This document shows, in pieces, positions 7,744 through 14,933 of a stretch of 64,000 nt of DNA. Below the pieces are notes generated by a model. It did no database searches, was not told the origin of the DNA, and saw only the letters and a program-made list of their open reading frames with translations. The stretch's first letter is position 1, and each line of letters opens with the position of its first letter. Source of the DNA: an uncultured Chlorobiota bacterium (lineage in GTDB: Bacteria > Bacteroidota > Ignavibacteria > UBA10030 > UBA6906); the NCBI GenBank assembly GCA_900696645.1, contig CAADGV010000042.1, positions 76,363-140,362 of the forward strand, in the 5' to 3' direction. A program made the translations under genes and the position numbers.

Positions 7744-8735
7744 GGATGGAAGAAATTGCCAAAGCCCGTGCGCTCGATCTGCCGGGCGAACACATCGACG
7801 CTCTCATTGCCGCCCGCCAAATCAGCATCGGGAATATCCAGCACCAGATGCAAGCCGACCTCCAGCGCGAGGTTCGCCGTGCGCTTGTTGCAGGCTATGG
7901 TCCCGATGTGTTGCGGAAACGGCTGGAGGATCGTGCGTTCGGTAACGCCAAAACCGAGGCGTACACCGCCGTGAGCAGGTTCAACAATTTGCTTACATTT
8001 GAAAACGCCGCCGCCACCGGCACGCAAACATTCAAATACTTCGGTCCCGTCTCGGCAATCACCCGTCCCTTTTGCCGGGCGCATGCGGGGCAGGTGTTCA
8101 CGCTTCAAGAGATCGAGCGGATGGATAACGGACAAGGGCTGAGTGTGCGGGAAAGTCTCGGAGGTTACAATTGCCGTCACTATTGGATACCGGCGAACGA
8201 TCAACGATCAACCGTCAACGATCAACGATCAACCGTACGGATCGGCAAGCAAACATATCTGATGGACGAGGAGCAGAAGCAAACCCTCTTCACCCGCGAG
8301 CGTTCACTCTGGATTCAAACGGCGGAGGCGACGGCAGGGAAACCGGCGTCGTGGTTTCTCACGGCAAAGCCACTCGCGCGTGCGCACGATGGGTTCAACG
8401 AGTACATCACTGGACAACCGAGTGAGGGCGTGTGGGTGCCGAAGGCCAATAAGGGCTATACAGAACATGCCCGGAAGCATAGCGCTGAATTTGGGACAGA
8501 GTATGACTATCGCAACGCGATGGCGAATGCGTTACGCAATCGGGACGCGAAAGTGTACGAAGATGCAATATCGTACTTGGTGCACGATGCGGGCAACAAC
8601 ACGCTGCTGATACTCCGCAAAGGCGACGGCTTGTTGGAATCGGCATATCGTTGGGATAGAGAGAAATGGCCTGATCAATTCAAGGGCAAACGGTTACTTG
8701 GGACACTACGCGAATTCTTGGGAGACTTCCGATGA
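7722..8735 (+). CDS. MuF-type phage head protein with toxin-like C-terminal domain, N-terminally truncated
   Basis: The first part (about 40-157 of 337) is a phage Mu gpF / SPP1 gp7 head-morphogenesis domain, recognised by RPFCRAHAGQVFTLQEIERM and GGYNCRHYWIPA with its Cys/His pattern. The usual longer N-terminus is missing. The frame opens with TTG just after the junction with the repressor stump, so the gene is probably cut. After a repeat-containing linker, residues about 245-335 form a separate domain (His249, His253, Tyr261, then FLVH-like strands and a charged end). This resembles the small RNase-type (BECR-fold) toxins often fused to MuF proteins. That assignment is inference. A small acidic gene follows with a four-base overlap, as toxin and immunity genes often do. 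Confidence 0.72.
   Translation: MERAVRARMEEIAKARALDLPGEHIDALIAARQISIGNIQHQMQADLQREVRRALVAGYGPDVLRKRLEDRAFGNAKTEAYTAVSRFNNLLTFENAAATGTQTFKYFGPVSAITRPFCRAHAGQVFTLQEIERMDNGQGLSVRESLGGYNCRHYWIPANDQRSTVNDQRSTVRIGKQTYLMDEEQKQTLFTRERSLWIQTAEATAGKPASWFLTAKPLARAHDGFNEYITGQPSEGVWVPKANKGYTEHARKHSAEFGTEYDYRNAMANALRNRDAKVYEDAISYLVHDAGNNTLLILRKGDGLLESAYRWDREKWPDQFKGKRLLGTLREFLGDFR
8196..8237 (+). repeat. In-frame 21-bp tandem repeat inside the MuF gene
   Basis: Two head-to-tail 21-bp units differ only at the last base and encode NDQRSTV twice. Each unit itself contains AACGATC twice. The length is a multiple of three, so the frame is kept. It lies exactly in the linker between the MuF domain and the toxin-like domain. 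Confidence 0.85.
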
Positions 8736-9031
8736 GATACATGGCTCACTTTACAAACGATGAAGCAGTGCATGAATGGGAAGAGTTTGCCGACGGGTTA
8801 CGACGCGGCCTGATTGAGCGCGATTACATGACCGATCTCGATATGCGCGAGTCGTTCGAGACCTCCGAGCGCACTCTAACAGATGCGCAACGTGCAGCGG
8901 TCGAACATGTGGATAGGTTTGTGCGTGAGAGGCTTATTTCCGTATTGCAGACGCATCATCTGATAGAAGAATATCGGAACCTCGGTGCTTCACGTCCCCC
9001 GAAATTCTGGTGGTGGCATATGGAGGAGTGA
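8732..9031 (+). CDS. Small acidic helical protein, candidate immunity protein
   Basis: A 99-residue protein whose ATG overlaps the stop of the MuF-toxin gene by four bases (ATGA), so it is translationally coupled. It is acidic and predicted to be mainly helical (HEWEEFADGLRRGLIERD, VEHVDRFVRERLISVLQ) and ends in a Trp-rich stretch (PPKFWWWHMEE). It has no signal peptide or membrane segment. I do not recognise the family. Size, charge, position and coupling are typical of immunity proteins for contact-dependent or MuF-linked toxins, so this is my working call. It could also be a phage structural chaperone. Confidence 0.5.
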   Translation: MRYMAHFTNDEAVHEWEEFADGLRRGLIERDYMTDLDMRESFETSERTLTDAQRAAVEHVDRFVRERLISVLQTHHLIEEYRNLGASRPPKFWWWHMEE

Positions 9032-9103
9032 GGCAACACATTATCGGGCAAGCACGCAGTTTGCACCAACAAATCATAAGCACAAGAAAAGGAGCGAGGA
9101 AAA

Positions 9104-9468
9104 TATGAGGCTAACCGGGGAACTGATAATCGACACGGAACTGATGGGCGACATCGGGCGACAACGGAGCGGCGGCAGTGCTTCAGAGTGCTGACAACTA
9201 CTCGGACGGTACGACAACATTCACGGTTACGTTACCTGCGGCTCTCAGTAGTTCTGCCAACCTCGTCGTGGCGGCATGTACACACGGCAACAGTGATGAG
9301 GCGACAGCCGAGGATGGTTGGACACAACTGTCGCACATAACGACGGGAGACTCTTGGGATCGGATAAATGCTACCTTCAATTACAAGAGTGGCACATCTG
9401 ATAATTCATATTCCGAGGCCTGGGGCTATAATAGCGGTTCCGGCGTGATTGCAGAGATCGAAATTTGA
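9104..9468 (+). pseudogene. Frameshifted phage-associated hypothetical gene
   Basis: A strong ribosome site (AAGGAGCGAGG) precedes an ATG that opens MRLTGELIIDTELMG and then stops after 29 codons. The neighbouring frame continues with a coherent, Ser/Thr-rich beta-type sequence (SADNYSDGTTTFTVTLPAAL ... VIAEIEI) up to a normal stop. The two parts fit one gene of about 120 residues broken by a -1 shift near 9140-9170. The sequence looks like a phage particle or surface protein, but I do not recognise the family. It could also be two unrelated pieces joined by deletion. Confidence 0.4.
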
Positions 9469-9507
9469 AACAAACTGAATCCACAAACTAACCTCAAGGA
9501 GTGAACC

Positions 9508-9972
9508 ATGGCTGAAGATCTCACCAAAGTATTCCCTTACACGTGCGACGTGTGGGTGGCAAAGCGCACAGTGCCGACAACGCCGATCGCGCCGACAACG
9601 GCTATGACCGGGTACACACACATCGGCGCGTTCAAAGCCGGTAGCGCAAAACTCAGTACGGAGAAATTCGGGTACGAATGGCAGGGCGGCGAAATGCAAA
9701 CCGGCATCAAAGCCAAGCTCGAAATCGAAGGTGTTGAAACCGACGATGCAAAACTCGCCGCGATGAAAGCCAACAAGAACGCAGTCTGCGATTTTTGTTT
9801 CAAGCCGCGCAATGCAACGCTTGCCACGGTGATCCACCTGCCCGGCTTCACGCCGAGCGGGCCGCTTCCTGCGGCGCAACCGGACGGCAAAAATCCGATG
9901 AGTTGGAAATTGGAAGCGAGCTGCATCGCCGATGACGGCGCGGACGTTTTTAAGAACGTCACACTCTCGTAA
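9508..9972 (+). CDS. Probable phage tail tube (major tail) protein
   Basis: A 154-residue protein with a good ribosome site (AAGGAG) before its ATG. It has no signal peptide or membrane segment and is rich in beta-type sequence (GAFKAGSAKLSTEKFGYEWQ, then KAKLEIEGVETDD). The call rests on size, fold style and gene order: it stands just before a tail assembly chaperone with a frameshift site and the tape-measure gene. That order (tube, chaperone G/GT, tape measure) is standard in long-tailed phages. Sequence identity to a named family is not certain. Confidence 0.55.
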   Translation: MAEDLTKVFPYTCDVWVAKRTVPTTPIAPTTAMTGYTHIGAFKAGSAKLSTEKFGYEWQGGEMQTGIKAKLEIEGVETDDAKLAAMKANKNAVCDFCFKPRNATLATVIHLPGFTPSGPLPAAQPDGKNPMSWKLEASCIADDGADVFKNVTLS

Positions 9973-10076
9973 GGTTCACACCTCCGAGACTCGTGCACCC
10001 TTCGGCCCGCCGATTGCCCCGGTGGCCGGAGGGACACGAGATTAAATTGCACTCATAAGGGCAATATGAGGTACAG

Positions 10077-10544
10077 ATGACTCAATACACAATCGCTGGC
10101 AAGGTCTTTGAACTGAGGCCACTCACACTCCGACAACGATTCTTGACCAAGGAGTTTTCCCAGAAACTCCGTCAACAAATAATTGAGATGGCCGCTGCTC
10201 TTCCGTATGCGGGCGAGCCTTCAAACAATCCCAAATGGGCGGAATCATTACGTAAGTCCTTCGAGGTAACAATCCAAGTTGAGGAGCTGATTCTCAACGA
10301 GCGCGAGCAATTCAATCGCTTCCTTGCAACCATCCTTGTGCCACCTGATGCGGCGCGCTGGATACCGGAGATGGTGGAACTGCACAAAGAAACCATGTGG
10401 GACATTGACGAAGTAACCGAGGGTCAAGTGATAGCGGATTTTTTTTCCAGGGCGACGAAATCGCCGGTCGTTTCTCAAGTCTCTATCGAAGCCTCGACGA
10501 ACGGCAAGAATGTATCCGCAACGTTAGAGCCTCCAAGAAACTGA
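10077..10544 (+). CDS. Phage tail assembly chaperone, short (G) product
   Basis: A 155-residue protein that should help tail-tube assembly around the tape measure. It begins MTQYTIAGKVFELRPLTLRQR, given here in shortened form as TIAGKVFELRPLTLR, which is the usual opening of such phage proteins. It is helical and carries no membrane segment. Near codon 121 the frame passes through eight T residues that contain a perfect slippery heptamer. Beyond it the zero frame adds a low-complexity tail (EASTNGKNVSATLEPPRN) and stops, while the -1 frame stays open. The longer fusion product is described separately. Confidence 0.65.
   Translation: MTQYTIAGKVFELRPLTLRQRFLTKEFSQKLRQQIIEMAAALPYAGEPSNNPKWAESLRKSFEVTIQVEELILNEREQFNRFLATILVPPDAARWIPEMVELHKETMWDIDEVTEGQVIADFFSRATKSPVVSQVSIEASTNGKNVSATLEPPRN
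10439..10445 (+). promoter_or_regulatory. Programmed -1 ribosomal frameshift site (T TTT TTT)
   Basis: In the zero frame the codons read GAT TTT TTT TCC, so the heptamer T TTT TTT is in the exact register for tandem slippage. After slipping, reading resumes at TTC CAG GGC GAC GAA. The -1 frame remains open for 93 codons, whereas the zero frame ends 33 codons later. Confidence 0.7.
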
Positions 10545-10726
10545 CCGGTGACGATGAGATGCTCATTCCAGACTGTGATCCGTACATACTCCTTGTGCAC
10601 CGGCTGAGTGACGGCGATATGTGCAAACAAGCAGCGATCTGGGAAATGCCGGAAGAAGATGTGCAGATGGCGCTGTATCTCAGGCGTGTGGATCGGTTGA
10701 ATGAGGAGTGGGCGATGGTGACGTAA
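10445..10726 (+). CDS. Tail assembly chaperone, frameshift (T) extension
   Basis: This reading frame has no sensible start of its own and is entered from the upstream gene by -1 slippage. It encodes FQGDEIAGRFSSLYRSLDER and then a well-ordered acidic/helical domain (DEMLIPDCDPYILLVHRLSD, KQAAIWEMPEEDVQMALYL). The G-T fusion would be 216 residues. It ends at a TAA shortly before the tape-measure gene. In lambda-like phages the T domain recruits tail-tube subunits to the tape measure. The amino-acid composition is much more protein-like than the zero-frame tail, which supports the frameshift. No start-codon search would list it. Confidence 0.65.
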   Translation, partial: FQGDEIAGRFSSLYRSLDERQECIRNVRASKKLTGDDEMLIPDCDPYILLVHRLSDGDMCKQAAIWEMPEEDVQMALYLRRVDRLNEEWAMVT

Positions 10727-10886
10727 TGTTCCATATTTCGATGAAGCGAACAACCATGCACACAATGCCGAGCACCATAGCGAGAGCGAGGAAGAATGTC
10801 GCAACAATGAATGAGAAGGCAGCCGCAGCGGCGCTGCACATTGCGAGCACCACAGCCCAAGCAAGAATATAGTTTGAAAGTTTCAT
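10680..10886 (-). CDS. Possible two-helix membrane peptide on the opposite strand
   Basis: An antisense frame from ATG gives 68 residues with two hydrophobic helices (YILAWAVVLAMCSAAAAAF and LALAMVLGIVCMVVRFIEIW) and a Pro/Ser-rich tail. It fills the gap between the tail chaperone and the tape-measure gene and starts two bases inside the latter. No clear ribosome site is present. Small hydrophobic moron genes occur at such positions, but an accidental antisense frame in Ala-rich DNA is equally possible. Confidence 0.25.
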   Translation of the reverse strand: MKLSNYILAWAVVLAMCSAAAAAFSFIVATFFLALAMVLGIVCMVVRFIEIWNITSPSPTPHSTDPHA

Positions 10887-11106
10887 GGCACAGACACTGA
10901 CATTCACCATCAAATTCAACGTTGACCCGCCCAACGTACAGCAGACATTGGATGCCGTCAATACCAGTCTGAAGAATGTCGGCGTTTCTGTTACCAATGT
11001 AGCGGAAACCGCCCCGAAAGTCAATGCGCTGGACGACTCGTTCACGAAGATAGGACTGCGCCTTCAGGGGATGCAGAATGGGTTCTCTTGGCCCCGTCTA
11101 CGCTAA
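10885..11106 (+). pseudogene. Tail tape-measure protein, N-terminal stump
   Basis: The first about 65 residues (MAQTLTFTIKFNVDPPNVQQ, then TLDAVNTSLKNVGVSVTNV) look like the start of a phage tape-measure protein, with heptad-like helix and the typical opening beta strand. The protein should be several hundred to over a thousand residues long but ends at codon 73, after a change to unrelated AT-rich sequence (about 11,090). This is the right-hand boundary of the prophage remnant. It follows the tail chaperone in the standard order. Confidence 0.6.
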
Positions 11107-11295
11107 ATGGCACAAATTTCTGAAGTCTTTTGGTCGGTTACAATAATTGGAACTATAGGTTTGGAAGCACATATCGGCATTGGTTTTGCGAATGTGAGAA
11201 TCTTCGAAATTTGCAAAAATTCCTTGCATTCTTTTGCTGAATTCGTATATTTCTCCCATTGAAAGTTAGGTAGATCATCTAAACATTTTATTTTA

Positions 11296-12405
11296 ATGAA
11301 ATCTGGTAAGAGCAAGTTCCTGAGTGGAAAGAAAATCGTTCCCGCTCCCATTCCGAAAAACGTTCGGGTGGATGAACTTGTCGATACCTATTTTCAAGCG
11401 TACAATGCAGGCAGGCTTCGGGAAGCGTGCAATCTCTTCACCAAAAAAATGCTCGAACCCGACGTTACAATTGGAATGAGCTTGACCGGCGCGCTGACCC
11501 CGGCAGGTTTAGGCGGTTCCTGTATTGTTCCCCTTATCAGGGCGGGATTTGTTGATTGGATTGTGAGCACTGGGGCAAACCTCTACCATGACACGCATTT
11601 TGCAATAGGAAAGAGCCTGCATCGCGGCAATCCGTTCATTGATGATAGAATATTGAGAAAAGAAGGCGTTGTCCGGATTTACGATATTCTTTTTGATTAT
11701 GACGTTTTGCTGAGCACGGATGAGTTCTTCAGGAAAATCATCAGGTATCAGGAATTTCAAAAGGAAATGGGCACGGCAGAACTTCACTACAGGCTCGGTC
11801 GGTACATTGCAGAACGTGAGAAGATCCTGGGGATCAAGCACGCGAGCGTATTGGCAACGGCGTATCGGTGCGGAGTTCCGGTGTACACATCATCTCCCGG
11901 CGATAGCTCAATCGGGATGAATATTGCCGAAATTGAATTGTCCGGCAAAGCAACGCGCATCGATCCTCTTCTTGACGTGAACGAAACAGCAGCCATTGTT
12001 CTCGATGCAAAACGAAAGGGTGGCAAAAGCGGCGTACTGATTTTCGGGGGAGGATCGCCAAAGAATTTCATTCTACAAACCGAGCCACAGATTCAGGAAG
12101 TTCTGAAAATCAACGAAAAAGGGCACGATTTCTTCCTGCAAGTTACCGATGCGCGGCCTGATACCGGCGGCCTTTCGGGGGCAACACCATCGGAAGCCGT
12201 AAGCTGGGGAAAAGTCGACCCCGATAGATTGCCTGATACTGTTGTTGCATACGTCGATTCCACGATTGCGATGCCAATTATGACATCGTATGCCCTTGCA
12301 AAGCGAAAGCCCCGCAAGTTACGACGTCTCTATGAAAGACGGACGGAATTGGTGGACAGCTTGCGCAAAGAGTATTTCAAGATGTTGCGAAGAACAAAGA
12401 AATAA
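11296..12405 (+). CDS. Deoxyhypusine synthase family enzyme (bacterial type)
   Basis: A cytoplasmic NAD-dependent aminobutyl transferase of 369 residues. Family blocks include [58 protein letters not shown] and SEAVSWGK; the Lys of SWGK corresponds to the catalytic lysine of the eukaryotic enzyme. Bacteria lack eIF5A, and several bacterial members make homospermidine from putrescine or spermidine, so polyamine synthesis is the likely role here; this is inference. No eIF5A-like gene is visible. The ribosome site is weak, as often in this phylum. It stands right beside the prophage stump and may share its upstream region with it. The histone-like gene follows on the same strand after 56 bp. Confidence 0.88.
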   Translation: MKSGKSKFLSGKKIVPAPIPKNVRVDELVDTYFQAYNAGRLREACNLFTKKMLEPDVTIGMSLTGALTPAGLGGSCIVPLIRAGFVDWIVSTGANLYHDTHFAIGKSLHRGNPFIDDRILRKEGVVRIYDILFDYDVLLSTDEFFRKIIRYQEFQKEMGTAELHYRLGRYIAEREKILGIKHASVLATAYRCGVPVYTSSPGDSSIGMNIAEIELSGKATRIDPLLDVNETAAIVLDAKRKGGKSGVLIFGGGSPKNFILQTEPQIQEVLKINEKGHDFFLQVTDARPDTGGLSGATPSEAVSWGKVDPDRLPDTVVAYVDSTIAMPIMTSYALAKRKPRKLRRLYERRTELVDSLRKEYFKMLRRTKK

Positions 12406-12461
12406 ACCAACTGCGAAGCACATAGGCTTCGCGATTCATAACCAACAAACAGGAGGCATAG

Positions 12462-12665
12462 ATGAGCAGACTGCAGGAATTGCGGGACCTCGTGGACAGT
12501 TTCGAGAAGGACTTTGTCAAGTTCTACGACAAAGGTAACAAATCGGCCGGAACGAGGGTCCGGAAGCAAATGAACGAATTGAAGAAAAAGGCGCAGGAAA
12601 TCCGCAAAGAGGTGCAGGATATCAAGGCGCAGGCTAAGACGGAAGAAACAAGCCCCGCATCCTGA
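12462..12665 (+). CDS. Histone H1-like Hc1 family protein
   Basis: A 67-residue basic coiled protein (MSRLQELRDLVDSFEKDFVK, then KGNKSAGTRVRKQMNELKKK) typical of the short Hc1-like DNA-associated proteins of Bacteroidota. It is almost entirely helical with Lys/Arg on one face and ends in an Ala/Glu/Ser tail. It probably binds DNA as a nucleoid protein, although this has been studied mainly in chlamydial Hc1. A strong ribosome site (AGGAGG) precedes the start. It is followed by a terminator shared with the convergent S21 gene. Confidence 0.88.
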   Translation: MSRLQELRDLVDSFEKDFVKFYDKGNKSAGTRVRKQMNELKKKAQEIRKEVQDIKAQAKTEETSPAS

Positions 12666-12751
12666 CGCCACTGCGAAAGTACCGGAGAACCGACGCTTTT
12701 TAGACCGAGGTGGGATAGTCGAAAAGAGGGGAGTTCTCTGTTCGTTAACAC

Positions 12752-12780
12752 AAAACCCGCCGATAAGCGGGTTTTGTTGT
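12752..12780. terminator. Bidirectional terminator between the Hc1 and S21 genes
   Basis: A 9-bp perfect stem (AAAACCCGC / GCGGGTTTT, with a 6-nt loop) has T-rich sequence on both strands. It serves the two convergent genes. Confidence 0.8.
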
Positions 12781-12975
12781 TTACACTTGCTCAGCGATCG
12801 TACGCTGTGCACGTCGTATGGCTTTTACCTTCTTCATTCTCTTCTTAACGGAGGGTTTGGTAAAGTAGGCTCTTTTCTTGAACTCCTTGAGCACGCCCGA
12901 GCGTTCGTACTTCTTCTTGAAGCGCTTTAATGCGCGGTCAATCGGTTCATTCTCAGTTACTGCAATGCCGACCAA
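12781..12975 (-). CDS. rpsU: 30S ribosomal protein bS21
   Basis: Small basic ribosomal protein near the anti-Shine-Dalgarno end of 16S rRNA. The core NEPIDRALKRFKKKYERSG and the basic end (KPSVKKRMKKVKAIRRAQR) are typical. I chose a TTG start (VGIAVTENEP after fMet) because the perfect ribosome site AAGGAGGTG lies eight bases upstream of it. The GTG three codons earlier would sit inside that site. Length then is 64 residues, as expected. Members of Bacteroidota often regulate S21 by ribosome-site strength; here the site is unusually good. Confidence 0.92.
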   Translation of the reverse strand: MVGIAVTENEPIDRALKRFKKKYERSGVLKEFKKRAYFTKPSVKKRMKKVKAIRRAQRTIAEQV

Positions 12976-13014
12976 ATCAATCACCTCCTTCGAAGTTTGT
13001 TATGTACTTGTAAC

Positions 13015-13407
13015 TTAATCCTGACTGTCAAATCCATTTGTGAGGTTTTCGAGTAACCTCCGCTCGCCCAATCGCTGGAACGAGACAACGATAGCCGAAC
13101 CGCCACCCGATGTTTTTTCCTTGGAAATCACCTTTCCGAAATCATCCCACTCCGTGTGGAAAATTGCCTGTCCCACGGTATAGGTATTGCTGGGGTTGTA
13201 GTCCGAGCAATCAGCCCTTTCCGGCTTCTTTTTAGCGGCTTCCTCGCCCTTTTTAAGCTCATTCAGATCAACCAGCATGGCGTGCCGGCAACGGACACAC
13301 CTGTACCACGTTCTGTCGGGTTGATCCTCGACTGCTCCGACAAGCTCCATTTTTGTGACGCGCTCGCAATGAGCACAGAAATGGGAAATGCTCTTTCCCC
13401 GTGCCAT
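13015..13407 (-). CDS. Zinc-ribbon protein with C-terminal beta domain, unknown function
   Basis: A 130-residue cytoplasmic protein. The N-terminus carries two CxxC pairs (CAHC near 11 and CVRC near 37) that form a probable zinc ribbon. A Lys-rich linker (LKKGEEAAKKKPER) leads to a small beta-type domain (YTVGQAIFHTEWDDFGKVIS ... IVVSFQRLGERRLLEN). This resembles domains described in CarD-like or 'YxxGxxIxHxxFGxGxV' proteins, which suggests nucleic-acid or RNA-polymerase contact, but I cannot name a family. It is upstream of rpsU on the same strand and may be cotranscribed. Confidence 0.7.
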   Translation of the reverse strand: MARGKSISHFCAHCERVTKMELVGAVEDQPDRTWYRCVRCRHAMLVDLNELKKGEEAAKKKPERADCSDYNPSNTYTVGQAIFHTEWDDFGKVISKEKTSGGGSAIVVSFQRLGERRLLENLTNGFDSQD

Positions 13408-13612
13408 GGTGCCTCCTCAATCGTACTGAAAACGAAACTGAAGTCTCTAGTTTCTGCGCCGGGAAAAACTCGGATAGGCAGGCTTTGCGACGAATTCAAG
13501 TACAATTTACCTGATTTCAAGGTTGAAGTCAAGACAACCGGAAATTCGTGTTTCAGGGTAGTATAAGACCTTTCTTTTGGCGTTCTCTGCACTTTTTCGT
13601 ACCTTCTTCCCA

Positions 13613-14038
13613 ATGAAAGAAGTCGCTGTTGGAATTATTATGAAGAACGGGTTCGTGCTCGCATGTCAGCGCAAGCAGAATGCGAAGTACGGCCTGAAGT
13701 GGGAATTCCCCGGAGGAAAACTCGAGCCCGGCGAGACCCCTGAACATGCCCTCAAACGGGAACTGCTTGAGGAGCTTGCTATTGATGTTTCAATTGATGC
13801 GGAATTTCACAGACAGGAATGGATCTACACCGAAGGCACAGACAACCCGCAGCGCGACGGATCCTTTCGGGTGTTCTATTTTTTGATTCGAACATTTTCC
13901 GGCGAGCCTGAGAACAAAGCCTTTGAACAAATTGCCTGGAAACATCCGCACGAATTGCTGACAATGGACATTCTGGAGGGAAACCGCGAGGCCGTCGAAC
14001 GTCTTGTGAAGTATGCGGAAGAACAACAAACAGCGTAG
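13613..14038 (+). CDS. mutT: Nudix hydrolase, probable 8-oxo-dGTP diphosphatase MutT
   Basis: Cytoplasmic enzyme that removes oxidised nucleotides from the DNA precursor pool. Starting from MKEVAVGIIMKNG it has 141 residues. The Nudix box is complete: GGKLEPGETPEHALKRELLE followed by ELAI, matching Gx5Ex7REUxEExGU, with the final Gly replaced by Ala. An earlier in-frame ATG 12 codons upstream gives a poorer start. It overlaps the mutY start by 26 bases, which couples the two repair genes. Substrate is inferred from the neighbours (mutY, ogg2). Confidence 0.88.
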   Translation: MKEVAVGIIMKNGFVLACQRKQNAKYGLKWEFPGGKLEPGETPEHALKRELLEELAIDVSIDAEFHRQEWIYTEGTDNPQRDGSFRVFYFLIRTFSGEPENKAFEQIAWKHPHELLTMDILEGNREAVERLVKYAEEQQTA

Positions 14039-14933
14039 CATTGTCAAATCCCTTCTCGCGTGGTACAAACGTCACGGCAGAACCTTCCCTTGGCGCGGCA
14101 TCTCCAACCCGTACCGCATTCTCGTCTCTGAAATCATGCTGCAACAAACTCAGGCAAGCCGTGTTCTGGATAAGTACCCGGTATTCCTCAAACGTTTTCC
14201 CTCGCTCCGTTCGCTTGCAACTGCCACACAGCGTGATGTCGTCATCGCATGGAAAGGCATGGGATATAACAACCGCGCTGTGCGGCTGCACCGACTTGCC
14301 CGGATAGTCTTGAGCAAGTACGGGGGAAGGATTCCGGCAGACTACGATTCGCTGATTGCCTTGCCCGGTATCGGACGGTACACCGCAAATGCAATCCTCT
14401 CTTCTGCTTTCGGTCAACGTTGCGCAATTGTTGACGTGAATGTGCAACGGGTTCTTTCGAGAATGTTTTGGAAATTGGACTCACCGCGTGAGATGCGGGC
14501 CGCCAAAGAAATCTGGCAGCTCGCCGAAAGACTTCTCCCTCGCAACAATGTCTATGATTGGAATCAAGCGTTGATGGATTTTGGCGCAACTGTGTGTACG
14601 TCGCGAAAGCCGGACTGTAACAAGTGTCCTGTCGCGCAAGCATGTACGTCAAAGAAGTTCATGAGCAGAACAATTGTCCTCAAACGCAAATCCGAGAAGA
14701 AGATTGACGGAATACCGAACCGCCTGCATCGGGGCAACGTTGTCCGGCATTTGCGAAACCTGAAAAGCAGTCGAACCATCCGCGCCGATATTCTCGGAAA
14801 GAGAATCCTCCGCAATTTCTCACAACGAAACGAGAAGAGGTTTGCCGCCCTTCTGCTCGGGTTGGAGAAAGATGGCTTGATTCAATTGAGAGGAAACGGC
14901 ACTCTCACTTCACGTAGAGTTTCTCTTGCATAG
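14013..14933 (+). CDS. mutY: A/G-specific adenine glycosylase MutY
   Basis: Removes adenine mispaired with 8-oxoguanine. The 306 residues show the catalytic Glu40 in SEIMLQQTQ, the helix-hairpin-helix ALPGIGRYTANAIL (117-129) with Tyr where bifunctional EndoIII has Lys, Asp141 in VDVNVQRVLSR, and the 4Fe-4S cluster ligands Cys195, Cys202, Cys205 and Cys211 (C-x6-C-x2-C-x5-C). The usual Nudix-like C-terminal 8-oxoG recognition domain is not recognisable; the tail of about 80 residues is short and basic. It lies between mutT and ogg2, with overlaps on both sides. Confidence 0.93.
   Translation: MRKNNKQRSIVKSLLAWYKRHGRTFPWRGISNPYRILVSEIMLQQTQASRVLDKYPVFLKRFPSLRSLATATQRDVVIAWKGMGYNNRAVRLHRLARIVLSKYGGRIPADYDSLIALPGIGRYTANAILSSAFGQRCAIVDVNVQRVLSRMFWKLDSPREMRAAKEIWQLAERLLPRNNVYDWNQALMDFGATVCTSRKPDCNKCPVAQACTSKKFMSRTIVLKRKSEKKIDGIPNRLHRGNVVRHLRNLKSSRTIRADILGKRILRNFSQRNEKRFAALLLGLEKDGLIQLRGNGTLTSRRVSLA

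Noticed and set aside
11103-11351. Minus-strand 82-codon frame and plus-strand 53-codon frame (11107-11268) upstream of the deoxyhypusine synthase gene
   Set aside because: Both lack a ribosome site and family motif and lie in AT-rich DNA at the prophage boundary; the minus frame overlaps the start of a certain gene. I leave the interval as promoter or junction DNA.
13779-14447. Minus-strand open frame of 222 codons
   Set aside because: It is antisense to mutT and mutY, whose catalytic motifs are complete.
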